Of a stretch of 64,000 nt of DNA, positions 8,763-17,272 are shown piece after piece (positions within the stretch are counted from its first letter, which is position 1; every line of letters starts with the position of its first letter). The DNA comes from Flavobacterium sp. 9AF (GTDB lineage: Bacteria; Bacteroidota; Bacteroidia; Flavobacteriales; Flavobacteriaceae). The notes beneath the pieces were generated by a model. The model saw only the letters and a program-made list of their open reading frames with translations. It did no database searches and was not told the DNA's origin. A program made the translations under genes and the position numbers. The DNA lies in assembly GCF_902506265.1 (NCBI RefSeq), contig NZ_LR733556.1, positions 186,001 to 250,000 on the forward strand, read 5' to 3'.

Positions 8763-9512
8763 TTACAAAACCTCTAAAACATGCAGTACGTTAAACGATT
8801 CATTTTTCAACGAATACTGCACCCCATTAATCTCTTGGTAAAACGTGAGCGAAATTAAAAACAATTGCACACCAGTACCCGTAGGAACACTCGTAGGCGT
8901 TAGAGTAGGAGAACTAGCCGTTAAGTTAATCGGTACATTTACCACAGGGCTGTAGCGCAATTCCGAAACCTCAGTTTCAAAATCAATAGCTAACACCGCA
9001 CTTTGCAAACTCACATGCGTGGCACCTTGAGGCAATTGCAATTGCTCAGCAGGTACAAAATCAACAATACTAACACTTCCTGTAGTCGTGTCTAAATCAT
9101 AAGAAGCATAAAACACACTCTTAAATGGCGCATTACCATTAAAATCAAACCCTTTTAAAGCCAGTTTCCCCTCAGTAGAAGTTAAACCAATACTCACTTT
9201 ACGTTTGCCCCTAGCAGAAACCGTATCCAAGTTTTTAACACGAGACATCATACCCAGTAAGCGACTCGATAATTGACTGTCCTTAGCCTTAAAAACCAAA
9301 CTTCCTAAAGCCAAGCGCAACACCTTGCCACTGCTACCGCTATGCCCAAATTCGGAGTTATTCTCTCTCGTGCGCACAAAATTGTCCTCACTCTCAATGC
9401 GCTCTTTAGAAATTCCCCCTTTTCTTCTCACAAAAGTTCTACCGTCTTTTTTGTAGAAAGTTAAGTCTTCAACTGTCCCTTCAATTTTGATAATACCATT
9501 AGACTTGGCCAT
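8763..9512 (-). CDS. Conserved Bacteroidota hypothetical protein (MAKSNGIIKIEGT family)
   Basis: The 249-residue product has no signal peptide or membrane segment. The N-terminus IIKIEGTVEDLTFYKKDGRT followed by VRRKGG and RTRENNSEFG is strongly patterned and resembles a family I have seen in many flavobacterial genomes as hypothetical; Lys, Arg and Gly dominate the first 110 residues, the rest is beta-rich with Val/Thr/Ser, as in small secreted or phage-structure-like folds. No catalytic motif is visible. It stands alone with its own terminator, between two repeat tracts. The start is supported by an ATG preceded by an AT-rich leader. Function unknown. Confidence 0.75.
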   Translation of the reverse strand: MAKSNGIIKIEGTVEDLTFYKKDGRTFVRRKGGISKERIESEDNFVRTRENNSEFGHSGSSGKVLRLALGSLVFKAKDSQLSSRLLGMMSRVKNLDTVSARGKRKVSIGLTSTEGKLALKGFDFNGNAPFKSVFYASYDLDTTTGSVSIVDFVPAEQLQLPQGATHVSLQSAVLAIDFETEVSELRYSPVVNVPINLTASSPTLTPTSVPTGTGVQLFLISLTFYQEINGVQYSLKNESFNVLHVLEVL

Positions 9513-9982
9513 AATTAAAAAATTTAAAATTTATACTATGATGATCTCAAAATCACCCGCCTAACCAAAATCAAGCACAATGCCAAAAAGCCAAAAAAGA
9601 AACAAGCCATTGCCGTAAAAGGTTGATATTGCCTTTTTTGCCGAATAATACCAAAAGCATTGCTAAAAAAATGTTAATAGATAATTCCTACAAAAAATTG
9701 GAATAATTATTGTTTTCACAAAAAAATACAAAGCCGTATCAAAGCCGTATCAAAGCCGTATCAAAGCCGTATCAAAGCCGAGGATAAGTGGACTATAAAG
9801 TACGGAAACTGTTATAATATAAAAAAGATACAAAAAAAAGAATGATACCTCATTCTAGCAAAAGCATTAATTCGCCCTGTTAATACAATTGCATTTAAAA
9901 AAAAGACACTATTTCAAAAGAATAGCCATACAAACAAAATAAAAACAAAAAGCGAATTATAATTCTTTAAACAACAGTAAAC
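9513..9982. other. Gene-free interval with an 11-bp tandem repeat
   Basis: No reading frame or RNA was recognised here. The first 180 bases are A-rich. Four complete copies of CAAAGCCGTAT plus a partial fifth lie at 9729-9780. The final 150 bases probably contain the promoter of the small gene at 9983, but no clear TAnnTTTG box was seen. Confidence 0.6.
9729..9780. repeat. Tandem repeat, 11-bp unit CAAAGCCGTAT x 4.7
   Basis: Units start at 9729, 9740, 9751, 9762 and 9773 and are identical. Eleven bases is about one helical turn, so a protein bound to each unit would sit on the same DNA face. Confidence 0.95.
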
Positions 9983-10171
9983 ATGAAAAGAGTATGTATC
10001 TACCCAAAAGACATTCAAAGAATAACAGGGAAAAGCGAAAGACAATGCAGAAATATTATAGCAAGAATTAAAAAAGAACTACAAAAAGAAAAACACCAGT
10101 TAGTAACTATTCAAGAATTTTGTGACTACATGGGTTTAGAAAGCACTTATGTACAACAATTTATAAATTAA
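9983..10171 (+). CDS. Small helix-turn-helix/excisionase-like protein
   Basis: The 62-residue basic protein reads as a small winged-helix DNA-binding unit: YPKDIQRITGKSERQCRN is a helix-turn-helix-like segment, followed by IIARIKKELQKEKHQ and a C-terminal IQEFCDYMGL helix as in Xis/MerR-like domains. Similar short proteins starting with MKR.CIYPKDIQRITGKS are common in flavobacteria, usually alone. There is no adjacent integrase. The lipoprotein gene starts 255 bases downstream. Role unknown; DNA binding is inferred. Confidence 0.7.
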   Translation: MKRVCIYPKDIQRITGKSERQCRNIIARIKKELQKEKHQLVTIQEFCDYMGLESTYVQQFIN

Positions 10172-10426
10172 CACTAATTACAAACAAAATTGTATTTTAG
10201 CAACTTGTTTGTATTTTTGTTTTTAGCCCTGTTTTTACAAAGATGAAATGTAATACACCAGAAAGTACCTTTACAACAATACAAAAACAAAGCGCACAAT
10301 AAAAAAAGACAGCATAAAAAAACAATTTGGGTAATAAAAACAAACTTTTGATACTATTCATAGATATATCAAAAGGCACATCCCGAAAAGCCTCAAAAGA
10401 GTAGGGTAATTTTACAAAAATAAAAC
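10172..10426. other. Intergenic region with recurrent motif, copy 2
   Basis: CCCTGTTTTTACAAAGATGA at 10227-10246 matches the downstream half of the motif before hsdR (CCTGTTTTTACAAAGATAA). Nothing else was recognised in these 255 bases. Confidence 0.4.
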
Positions 10427-11560
10427 ATGAAAAAACAAATTGTAAAAGGAATCATTATTTCCTTTTTAGTGCTGTCTTTGCCAAGTTGCGAAAAAGAATT
10501 CGAAGACAATGCAACCACTACAGCCAAAGCAGAAGAACCCTTAGCCAGAGTACAAAACCAAAACGGAATACTCATATTTAGCGATTATGATGAATTAGAA
10601 GCAGTAAATGCACGATTAGCTTCATTACCTTTTGACCAACTCGACATTTGGGAAAATCAAAACAATTTTCTATCACTTGCCTCCATAGATAGAAAAATTA
10701 ATGAAGCCGAAGTACAACACCAAGAAACCTTTTTTAAAGGACTCAATCCAGATCTTACAGTAGCAGAATACCAGTCTTTAGGATATCGCTATGAACACAC
10801 AGCCATTTATAAAAACTATTTAAACAAAGGCACGATTGTTAGAAACATAGAAACAGATGGATCGATTTCAACCGAATTAGCAGTCAAAAATCATGGTTAT
10901 CTAAACGTTCTGAACTTTGAAGGAAAAGTTATAGTAGGAAATGAATTAGTATGGTTTGCAGATGATGGTACATTTGTGTATAAAAAAAATAGTACAAATT
11001 TGCTACGTAAATCAAGTATAGATACCCATGTGGCCTCTAAATTAAACGGACAATACAATTTCAACAAAGGAACAGGAAATAGTAGCAATAGATGGATAAC
11101 AGATCCAGCTAAAGGAAGCAATTATAGATATTATGGAAAAGTAATTTTTACTTCTAGCTTTACAGTATCTTCCTTAAGCCAAAACTTTTACTGGGAAGCT
11201 AGAGCAGAGCAAAAAAAGTTTGGAAACTGGAACACCAGAAACAACTATAATCCCATTTGGGGTTGTGCAGCCAACTGGTCTTATGATTACTGGATTATCT
11301 ACCCAGGTGCAGGCTTTGGTACTGTAAGAGATGGAAGCATGTATCCACTACCTAATTCATCAGGAAAACCCACTTCCCCTTATTATGTATCCAATTTAAA
11401 TACCAATTATACAGTAAGAAGTTTGCAGTTTTCAAGTATGTACACTATAGTTCCAGCCAGTATAGGATATTCTTTCTTTGATAATGTAAGAGTTTACAAC
11501 TACAATTTCGTGTTTAAATATTCAGGAGGCGCTTCGGGATATAATTATACAGCGTATTAA
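10427..11560 (+). CDS. Exported lipoprotein of unknown function
   Basis: The 377-residue product starts with a lipoprotein signal: basic MKKQIVKG, a hydrophobic stretch and the lipobox LSLPSC with Cys21, so it should be anchored on the outside of a membrane. The following 30 residues are acidic and flexible. Residues 45-150 (SDYDELEAVNARLASLPFDQ...) are helical; the C-terminal 180 residues are rich in Tyr, Trp, Asn and Ser and look like a beta-sandwich. No enzyme motif was seen. It is monocistronic with a strong terminator at 11604-11640. Confidence 0.75.
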   Translation: MKKQIVKGIIISFLVLSLPSCEKEFEDNATTTAKAEEPLARVQNQNGILIFSDYDELEAVNARLASLPFDQLDIWENQNNFLSLASIDRKINEAEVQHQETFFKGLNPDLTVAEYQSLGYRYEHTAIYKNYLNKGTIVRNIETDGSISTELAVKNHGYLNVLNFEGKVIVGNELVWFADDGTFVYKKNSTNLLRKSSIDTHVASKLNGQYNFNKGTGNSSNRWITDPAKGSNYRYYGKVIFTSSFTVSSLSQNFYWEARAEQKKFGNWNTRNNYNPIWGCAANWSYDYWIIYPGAGFGTVRDGSMYPLPNSSGKPTSPYYVSNLNTNYTVRSLQFSSMYTIVPASIGYSFFDNVRVYNYNFVFKYSGGASGYNYTAY

Positions 11561-11603
11561 TAACTAACTTTTTTAAAAATCAATTAAAAGGAACTAAAAA
11601 GCA

Positions 11604-11640
11604 TAAAAAAAACCGCAAAGTTTTTACTTTGCGGTTTTTT
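11604..11640. terminator. Bidirectional terminator (lipoprotein and protease genes)
   Basis: Perfect 8-bp stem CCGCAAAG/CTTTGCGG with A-run before and T-run after, so it can stop both the rightward lipoprotein transcript and the leftward protease transcript. Confidence 0.92.
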
Positions 11641-11655
11641 AGGTTACAGAAAATA

Positions 11656-12849
11656 TTATTCTAAAAAACGTTCTATTCTCATTACTTTCTCACCTTTACA
11701 ATAGGGTATTTTACATACAGGGCTATAATAGCAATTGCCATTATATATATAATCTACTTCTCCAGAAACTAATACGCCAATAACTTTATGAGTATAAAAA
11801 TTAAAAACAGGCGAACCAGAGTTACCTTGAAAACTATCTAAAGAGGTATAAAAATAAAAAGGGTTAGTATTTTCTTCTATAAATGCATTTAACGCCACTT
11901 TTAAAGGTAAACCAGTGGGATGACCAATCATATAAACTTCACTTTCTTTTGCTACTGCGACAGATGAGTTTTCCCATTCTAAAGCAACTTTATCAAACTC
12001 ACGATCAACAGTAAACTCAACTAGATCTAAATCAAGATTTTTTCTCAATATTGTTTTGGGAAAATAGATATCTTTCGCATTGAAATAATAATCTGTAGCT
12101 CCTGTTTTTGCTACTAAAATTTTATATCCAAAAACCACTATATAATCTTTTATATCTCTTTCAAAAACATGATTTGCAGTAATCATTGATGTTTTTGAAA
12201 TAATGAATGCAGTACCAATCCCAGAAACAGGTTGATTGTAAAATGCTTGGTCACTACATAAATTATATAACTTGCCTAGTGTTTTTGAAGTATCTAAAAG
12301 ATAAGTATCTTGAGCAAATTGTGTAAGATTCTCTTTTTCTATTAACATAGCAACAGATTCACTCTTGGTAAGTAACTGAAATTGCCAGTCACTATTTGGA
12401 TTAAGTTGTAAAAGTTCAATTCGACTATCAAATTGAGAAGGGCCAGATAAACGAACCGTTGTATTACTATTCTCAAGATTTGTAGCATAATTTTTTTCAA
12501 CAGCTGAAATTAATAACGAATCAATAGGCTTACTATCTTGTTGAGTTGTTTTGGAATTATTTTGTGCTTCCGTTTTACTTTCAATATTACCTAATTGCTG
12601 ATCGATTTGTTGTAATAAATTTTCTTTTACAATAAATTCGGCATCGTTATGTAATAATTTTGCTTCATTACTTAAAACTTTTATGTGAGTTTCATCAACT
12701 TTTATTTGATTAATATTACTTTCAAATATTTTTTTATCAAGTATCATTTGCATCTTTTTTTCATCTATTTGTTTTTTTTCTTGATTTTGAGCATTAACAA
12801 GACTAAACAAAGGAGATGTTAGAAGATATATATAGAAAATAATTCTCAT
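11656..12849 (-). CDS. Secreted trypsin-like serine protease
   Basis: The 397 residues start with a signal peptide (MRIIFYIYLLTSPLFSLVNA, cut after A) and a 150-residue charged helical segment, then an S1-type protease domain. The triad is visible: His near 226 in MITANHVFE, Asp near 276 in NLDLDLVEF, Ser near 342 in GNSGSPVF. The serine motif GNSGSP and the TAFIISKTSMITANHV block match the HtrA/V8-like branch, but no PDZ domain follows. The stop of the 933-aa gene and this start are 2 bases apart, so the two are translationally coupled. The long N-terminal helical region may be a propeptide or binding arm. Confidence 0.88.
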   Translation of the reverse strand: MRIIFYIYLLTSPLFSLVNAQNQEKKQIDEKKMQMILDKKIFESNINQIKVDETHIKVLSNEAKLLHNDAEFIVKENLLQQIDQQLGNIESKTEAQNNSKTTQQDSKPIDSLLISAVEKNYATNLENSNTTVRLSGPSQFDSRIELLQLNPNSDWQFQLLTKSESVAMLIEKENLTQFAQDTYLLDTSKTLGKLYNLCSDQAFYNQPVSGIGTAFIISKTSMITANHVFERDIKDYIVVFGYKILVAKTGATDYYFNAKDIYFPKTILRKNLDLDLVEFTVDREFDKVALEWENSSVAVAKESEVYMIGHPTGLPLKVALNAFIEENTNPFYFYTSLDSFQGNSGSPVFNFYTHKVIGVLVSGEVDYIYNGNCYYSPVCKIPYCKGEKVMRIERFLE

Positions 12850-12851
12850 TT

Positions 12852-15653
12852 TTAATCTTTGTATTTCCCTGAAAGGGTTAATAAGGGAATATCAATAGTA
12901 ATACCTAAATTTAATCTATAAGAATCAACAGATATAAAATCGTTAGTACCATTGGGAATATCTCTCAATTTAGGTCCATATTGGAATCCTAAATTAATTG
13001 TAAAAGGAGAATTTCTAAAACCGTACACACCATATAGACCAGGAGAAAAGATATCATTAAAATTAAAATCGGGTAGTGTTTCAGTGTCCTTTTCATCATC
13101 TAAACGTAAACGCACCGGAGCAGCAATATCAATTACAGGGATAAAAAGACCAAAGGTACCACCTTTTATTCCTGAGCACCAAGGTTGAATGTAGAAACCT
13201 ATAGGTGCTGTAAAACCAATATTGTAAGCAGTATCTTGATCTTCTGAAAATTCAAAACCTCCTATTATACCTGGAAAAGAATTAATGGAATAATAACTTG
13301 TAGCACTTTCTTTTAATGAAGAGCTTCCTACTGGTAATGCAAAGGCATCTATAGCCTTTTCAACATCTTCTGCATTGGATGCAAGCGAAATATCATTAAT
13401 AAAGTGAATAATTTTTAAGGCTTGTGTATCTTTTAAAACATCGTTATTATTGATATAATCAGGAATAAAAGCTATAAACAAATCATTTAACTCTCTTTCA
13501 ATTGTTAAGGTGTTATCTTCTTCATGAAATATTTTAGTAGTAAAGAGAGATTCTGTATAGGTATCTAGTTTACTTGCAAAATATTTTTGTACTGTTTCTG
13601 ATTGTCCTTTATCTTTTAAATACTGAATAATTTCTGTTTTTATTTTTTCTGTATTAATACCAAAATGAATTAACACATTTGTTCTATTTTTTTTTATCTC
13701 ATTTTTTACATTTTTAAGTGCTTCTTTAAAATCTGAAACTTTCTCTTTTTCACAAAGTATATCTAAACTCTTTTTTAAATCATTTAAATTAATATTATCG
13801 CTTAGTTTTAGACTAATAATTTTTAAAGGGTTTTTTAATTCTTTAATAGCATCGTTATTAATTTCTGGATCAAATGATTTACTAATTGTTACTAGATCCA
13901 TTTGCCCTTCAAGTAATATTTTAGTTTTATATAGATTGACTTTGACTTCTTGTTCCGTGTTTTTTAACCACAAAGGAATTTCAATGGCTTTTATAACAGC
14001 ATTGGCATACTTTTTTTCATGTAAATCCAGCACTAAATCATTTGCACTAGATGAAATAGAAAAGTAAGGAATTAATTTTTGTTTGAAATCATAGTCTAAA
14101 TTATTTGGTAAAGCAATTACACCATAATCGTTTTTTAAAAGTAAATCTGCAGTAGCTACTACTTCTTCGGTAAAACCTAAAATGTCCTTAATAAAATCAT
14201 GTATTTCAATATAGGCTATAGTTTCATTATTTTTATTCTTCTTTTTAATTGATTGTGCAGTAGTATGAATTTTTTCGGCATATTTTACCACAGAAATCAT
14301 ATTGTCTTTTATAAAATAAAAATCTTTTATTCCTGATTTAATAGCATCTACTGTTAAAACACTCATTATATTTTTTATATCTAATTTAGAAATAGAATTG
14401 TCTTTCTTTCTGAAATCAACAGTAAAATATTTTAAATTTTGTTGGTGTAAAAAACCAAAATATAAAAAATAAAAGTTAGTCTCATTGCCATAATTTGAAA
14501 TAAAATCAATACTAGCAAATTTTTGTTCACCATTATCTACAACGGTTAAACTATAAGCTAACATAGAGGCTAATCGCAAGCTTTGCGCAATATTATATTT
14601 GTCCTTATTTTCTGGATTATTTCTCCAATTAACCAAAGCCCTGCTATTTTCTAAAAGTTCAAAATAATCTACTGGGTTTTTAATTTTGGAAAGTTGCGAA
14701 AGTACTTCAAGACCATCAAAAGCAAACTCTAAATCAGGCTTGTCTTTAATATAGTATTGTATTTTAGGCAAATCACGTAAGTTTTTGGTATTTTCTAATA
14801 TTGTATTTAAATCTTGTTCAATGTATTGTTTCAATTCATTTGTGAAATTTAATAATTGATTGGCATTAAAACGTTTTAGATAATTAGTTGTTTTAGGTAA
14901 AATAACAGTTAATTCCTGACTATAATTTTCTGGAGTAGGATTTTCTAAATACGTTCTTATTTTATCTATAGCATGGAGGGTTAATTCTTCTTTTATACGT
15001 TTTGCTAAAAAACGACTCAAGCCATCAATAATAGTTTCAAAAGCTAAATCACCACCTATAAAAGGTAATGATTTTTGAACAGAAGATTGATAATTATACT
15101 GAGCCAAATAATCAATCTGATTTTTATTTAATTTCTCATACTTATCTTTAAACAAAGTAATGACTTCTACTAAATAGGGATTGTCAGAACCATAAAGGGT
15201 TTTAATTTTTTCCAAATAATTAAAATCAAAAGCATATTTTTTATTGAAATAATTAATTCTAGAATTTTGTAAGTCATCTTGAATAGTTTTAAGGTCATCT
15301 TTTACAGTATCAATTTTGTAATCGTTGTTTATTGTAATGTTATTTTTTGAAAAAGAGTTAAATGCTTTTTGTGCATTTGTATATCCAGTATCACTTTTAA
15401 TAAGCTCATCATTAATAGATGTATTTACCTGAAGTGTTTCTTTTTTAGTATCTTTTAAATAGGATTTAAAAATAGCTATTACCTTTTCTCTGTCTGTGTT
15501 AATTTCTTCTAATCGAGTATCTGGATTAATTGTACTATAATCTTTTCTTAATAGGTCAATTAATATAGCGGCATCGCCCATAACTGGAGCCGATTTCTGA
15601 CTAAAAGTGACACAAGTAATTAGGAATAGTAATAAAGCAATTGTTTTTTTCAT
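12852..15653 (-). CDS. Large exported protein, unknown, coupled to the protease
   Basis: The 933-residue product has a clear signal peptide (MKKTIALLLFLITCVTFSQ). Residues 20-770 are almost entirely helical and Lys/Asp/Asn/Leu-rich with no recognised domain. The last 160 residues switch to beta structure with alternating aromatic residues (GIIGGFEF, FTAPIGFYIQPW, GLYGVYGF, and a C-terminal ITIDIPLLTLSGKYKD), as in outer-membrane barrel-like ends. This suggests a periplasmic helical rod tied to the outer membrane. It is upstream of and coupled to the protease, so they may act as a pair, for example substrate and protease or a regulatory subunit. No homologue is known to me. Confidence 0.75.
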   Translation of the reverse strand: MKKTIALLLFLITCVTFSQKSAPVMGDAAILIDLLRKDYSTINPDTRLEEINTDREKVIAIFKSYLKDTKKETLQVNTSINDELIKSDTGYTNAQKAFNSFSKNNITINNDYKIDTVKDDLKTIQDDLQNSRINYFNKKYAFDFNYLEKIKTLYGSDNPYLVEVITLFKDKYEKLNKNQIDYLAQYNYQSSVQKSLPFIGGDLAFETIIDGLSRFLAKRIKEELTLHAIDKIRTYLENPTPENYSQELTVILPKTTNYLKRFNANQLLNFTNELKQYIEQDLNTILENTKNLRDLPKIQYYIKDKPDLEFAFDGLEVLSQLSKIKNPVDYFELLENSRALVNWRNNPENKDKYNIAQSLRLASMLAYSLTVVDNGEQKFASIDFISNYGNETNFYFLYFGFLHQQNLKYFTVDFRKKDNSISKLDIKNIMSVLTVDAIKSGIKDFYFIKDNMISVVKYAEKIHTTAQSIKKKNKNNETIAYIEIHDFIKDILGFTEEVVATADLLLKNDYGVIALPNNLDYDFKQKLIPYFSISSSANDLVLDLHEKKYANAVIKAIEIPLWLKNTEQEVKVNLYKTKILLEGQMDLVTISKSFDPEINNDAIKELKNPLKIISLKLSDNINLNDLKKSLDILCEKEKVSDFKEALKNVKNEIKKNRTNVLIHFGINTEKIKTEIIQYLKDKGQSETVQKYFASKLDTYTESLFTTKIFHEEDNTLTIERELNDLFIAFIPDYINNNDVLKDTQALKIIHFINDISLASNAEDVEKAIDAFALPVGSSSLKESATSYYSINSFPGIIGGFEFSEDQDTAYNIGFTAPIGFYIQPWCSGIKGGTFGLFIPVIDIAAPVRLRLDDEKDTETLPDFNFNDIFSPGLYGVYGFRNSPFTINLGFQYGPKLRDIPNGTNDFISVDSYRLNLGITIDIPLLTLSGKYKD

Positions 15654-15713
15654 GTTGTTTTGGTTTTAGTTCCTATTATGAGTTATAAAATTACAATTTC
15701 AGCTACATCTTAT

Positions 15714-15733
15714 AACAGGTATTTTTACCTGTT
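15714..15733. promoter_or_regulatory. Perfect palindrome AACAGGTA-N4-TACCTGTT (motif copy 3)
   Basis: The 20-base inverted repeat lies 61-80 bases upstream of the start of the 933-aa gene. It is the best of four similar sites in the window and looks like a dimeric regulator site. Confidence 0.55.
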
Positions 15734-15851
15734 TTCCGCCTTTGTATGATGTAACTATTATTTAATTTATTGTAATGTAAAGAATTACTGCATAAAAATA
15801 AAATTTCCTATGCTAAAAATCAATACCCCTTTCGGGTAATTTTTGAGTCTT

Positions 15852-15941
15852 AAAGTCATAAAGTCGAAAGTCATAAAGTCGAAAGTCATAAAGTCGAAAG
15901 TCATAAAGTCGAAAGTCATAAAGTCGAAAGTCATAAAGTGG
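15852..15941. repeat. Tandem repeat, 15-bp unit AAAGTCATAAAGTCG x 6
   Basis: Six copies start every 15 bases from 15852; the last ends TGG rather than TCG. There are no spacers, so it is not a CRISPR. Confidence 0.95.
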
Positions 15942-15944
15942 TTA

Positions 15945-16110
15945 TGAATTAGGAATTAAGAATTAGGAGTTAGTTGCTAACTTATGAACACCAACCCACA
16001 ACAAACACAGACAACAAACAACCATCGACCCAAACTTCACAACCCACAACCCATAACCCACAACAGACAACCCACAACCCACAACAGACAACCACCAACC
16101 ACCAACCATA
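15945..16110. repeat. Low-complexity composite repeat, second copy
   Basis: AATTAGGAATTAAGAATTAG followed by GAGTTAGTTGC, TGAACACCAACCCA and CA-rich ACAACAGACAACCCACAAC units. The order and sequence repeat the tract at 8600-8706. No gene is present between 15654 and 16165. Confidence 0.8.
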
Positions 16111-16111
16111 A

Positions 16112-16146
16112 AAAAAACCGCCTGATACAACTACCAGACAGTTTTT
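16112..16146 (-). terminator. Terminator of the phytase transcript
   Basis: On the reverse strand CTGTCTG/CAGGCGG pairs through two G-U pairs, flanked by A and T runs. It lies 20 bases after the phytase stop. Confidence 0.75.
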
Positions 16147-16165
16147 AAAAAAAATCAACAAATGG

Positions 16166-17203
16166 CTATTTATTTTGGATACTCTTTAAAATTACTTTTT
16201 CTAGTTTACCAAAATCATAGACATAAAAGTTTTTAGCATCGTTCATGGCTACAAAAATTCCTTTAGGAAAAACGGTACCCAATGTATTAGTCACTACATC
16301 ACAACCGTCAGTTTCTAATGTGGTTAAGTTTACAGCCGTTATAAAAGCATTGGTTTTACGGTCATAAACATTAAAAAGCCCACGTTGCTGATCGGAAACA
16401 ATAATATAACCCGATTCTACACCTGTTTTAGCAATAGCAATACCTTCAATATCACTTTCAAAATCGGTTGTCCCAAACAAACTGATTTCTGCATTGCCTT
16501 TTTCAGGTTCAGCATAATATTTGCGCACTCCGTGTTGCTCATCTGAATAATAAATAAAGCCCATTTCATTGTCTACTGCTATCGCTTCAATTTCTTTTTT
16601 ACCGCTAAACTTCCCAAACTTACGCACGAGATTTAATGTTACTCCTGAAGAAGTGGAAACCAATTCGTATTGGTATAAATAATCTTCTTTTGGCCCAGTT
16701 TTTCTACCTACTATCAGATACACTTTGTCGCTCACAGGAGCATGATAAATCGCAATGCCCATAGGTGCTTGAAAGTCAGGTTGCGTCGCATCGGCAAACA
16801 CCTTAAAACCACCATTGTCTAAAGGTTGCATATCGGGTACCGAAAACACACGTACTTGGTTCTTTTCTCTTTCCGTAAAAGCAATAATATCAACTTTAGT
16901 AGAATCGTTGAGTTTAAAATTATAGGTTAAATCAATATTGTTAGGACGTTCAATATTACGAATGGTTTTACTTTCGATAATTTTACCTTGTAAATCAAAA
17001 GCATAGATAGCTCCATTAGTTTCTTTATCGGTACCAAAAATAATACTTTGAGAAGCATCTTTTGGGTTAACCCAAATTGCAGGATCATCCGTATCATTGA
17101 TGGTGTTTTCAGTAATAACATCAGGAGGTAAGGTCAAAACAACTGACTTTTGTTGGCAACTGCATACTGCCAGTAATAGGATACTATAAAAAATAGATTT
17201 CAT
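16166..17203 (-). CDS. Beta-propeller phytase lipoprotein (3-phytase)
   Basis: The 345-residue product carries a lipoprotein signal (SILLLAVCSC, Cys about 16) then the beta-propeller phytase signature NDTDDPAIWVNP, which supplies calcium ligands, followed by FGTDKETNGAIYAFDLQGK, ERPNNIDL and blade motifs such as AIDVDNEMGFIYYSDEQHG-like stretches (acidic residues for Ca2+). These enzymes release phosphate from phytate outside the cell. It lies 69 bases downstream of a TonB receptor in the same direction, a common flavobacterial pairing for uptake of phosphate or inositol phosphates. Length is normal for the family. Confidence 0.92.
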   Translation of the reverse strand: MKSIFYSILLLAVCSCQQKSVVLTLPPDVITENTINDTDDPAIWVNPKDASQSIIFGTDKETNGAIYAFDLQGKIIESKTIRNIERPNNIDLTYNFKLNDSTKVDIIAFTEREKNQVRVFSVPDMQPLDNGGFKVFADATQPDFQAPMGIAIYHAPVSDKVYLIVGRKTGPKEDYLYQYELVSTSSGVTLNLVRKFGKFSGKKEIEAIAVDNEMGFIYYSDEQHGVRKYYAEPEKGNAEISLFGTTDFESDIEGIAIAKTGVESGYIIVSDQQRGLFNVYDRKTNAFITAVNLTTLETDGCDVVTNTLGTVFPKGIFVAMNDAKNFYVYDFGKLEKVILKSIQNK

Positions 17204-17272
17204 GGTTTTAAATTATAAATAGTTGTTAGTTGTTAGTGATTAGGAACTAGTAATTCGTAATTCATAATTCGA

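Noticed and set aside
10197..10575. Reverse-strand small hydrophobic frames around 10.2-10.6 kb
   Set aside because: They are shadows of an intergenic AT-rich stretch and of the lipoprotein signal region with no coding pattern.
15852..15941. Possible CRISPR array
   Set aside because: Units are contiguous 15-base repeats with no spacers and no cas genes nearby.
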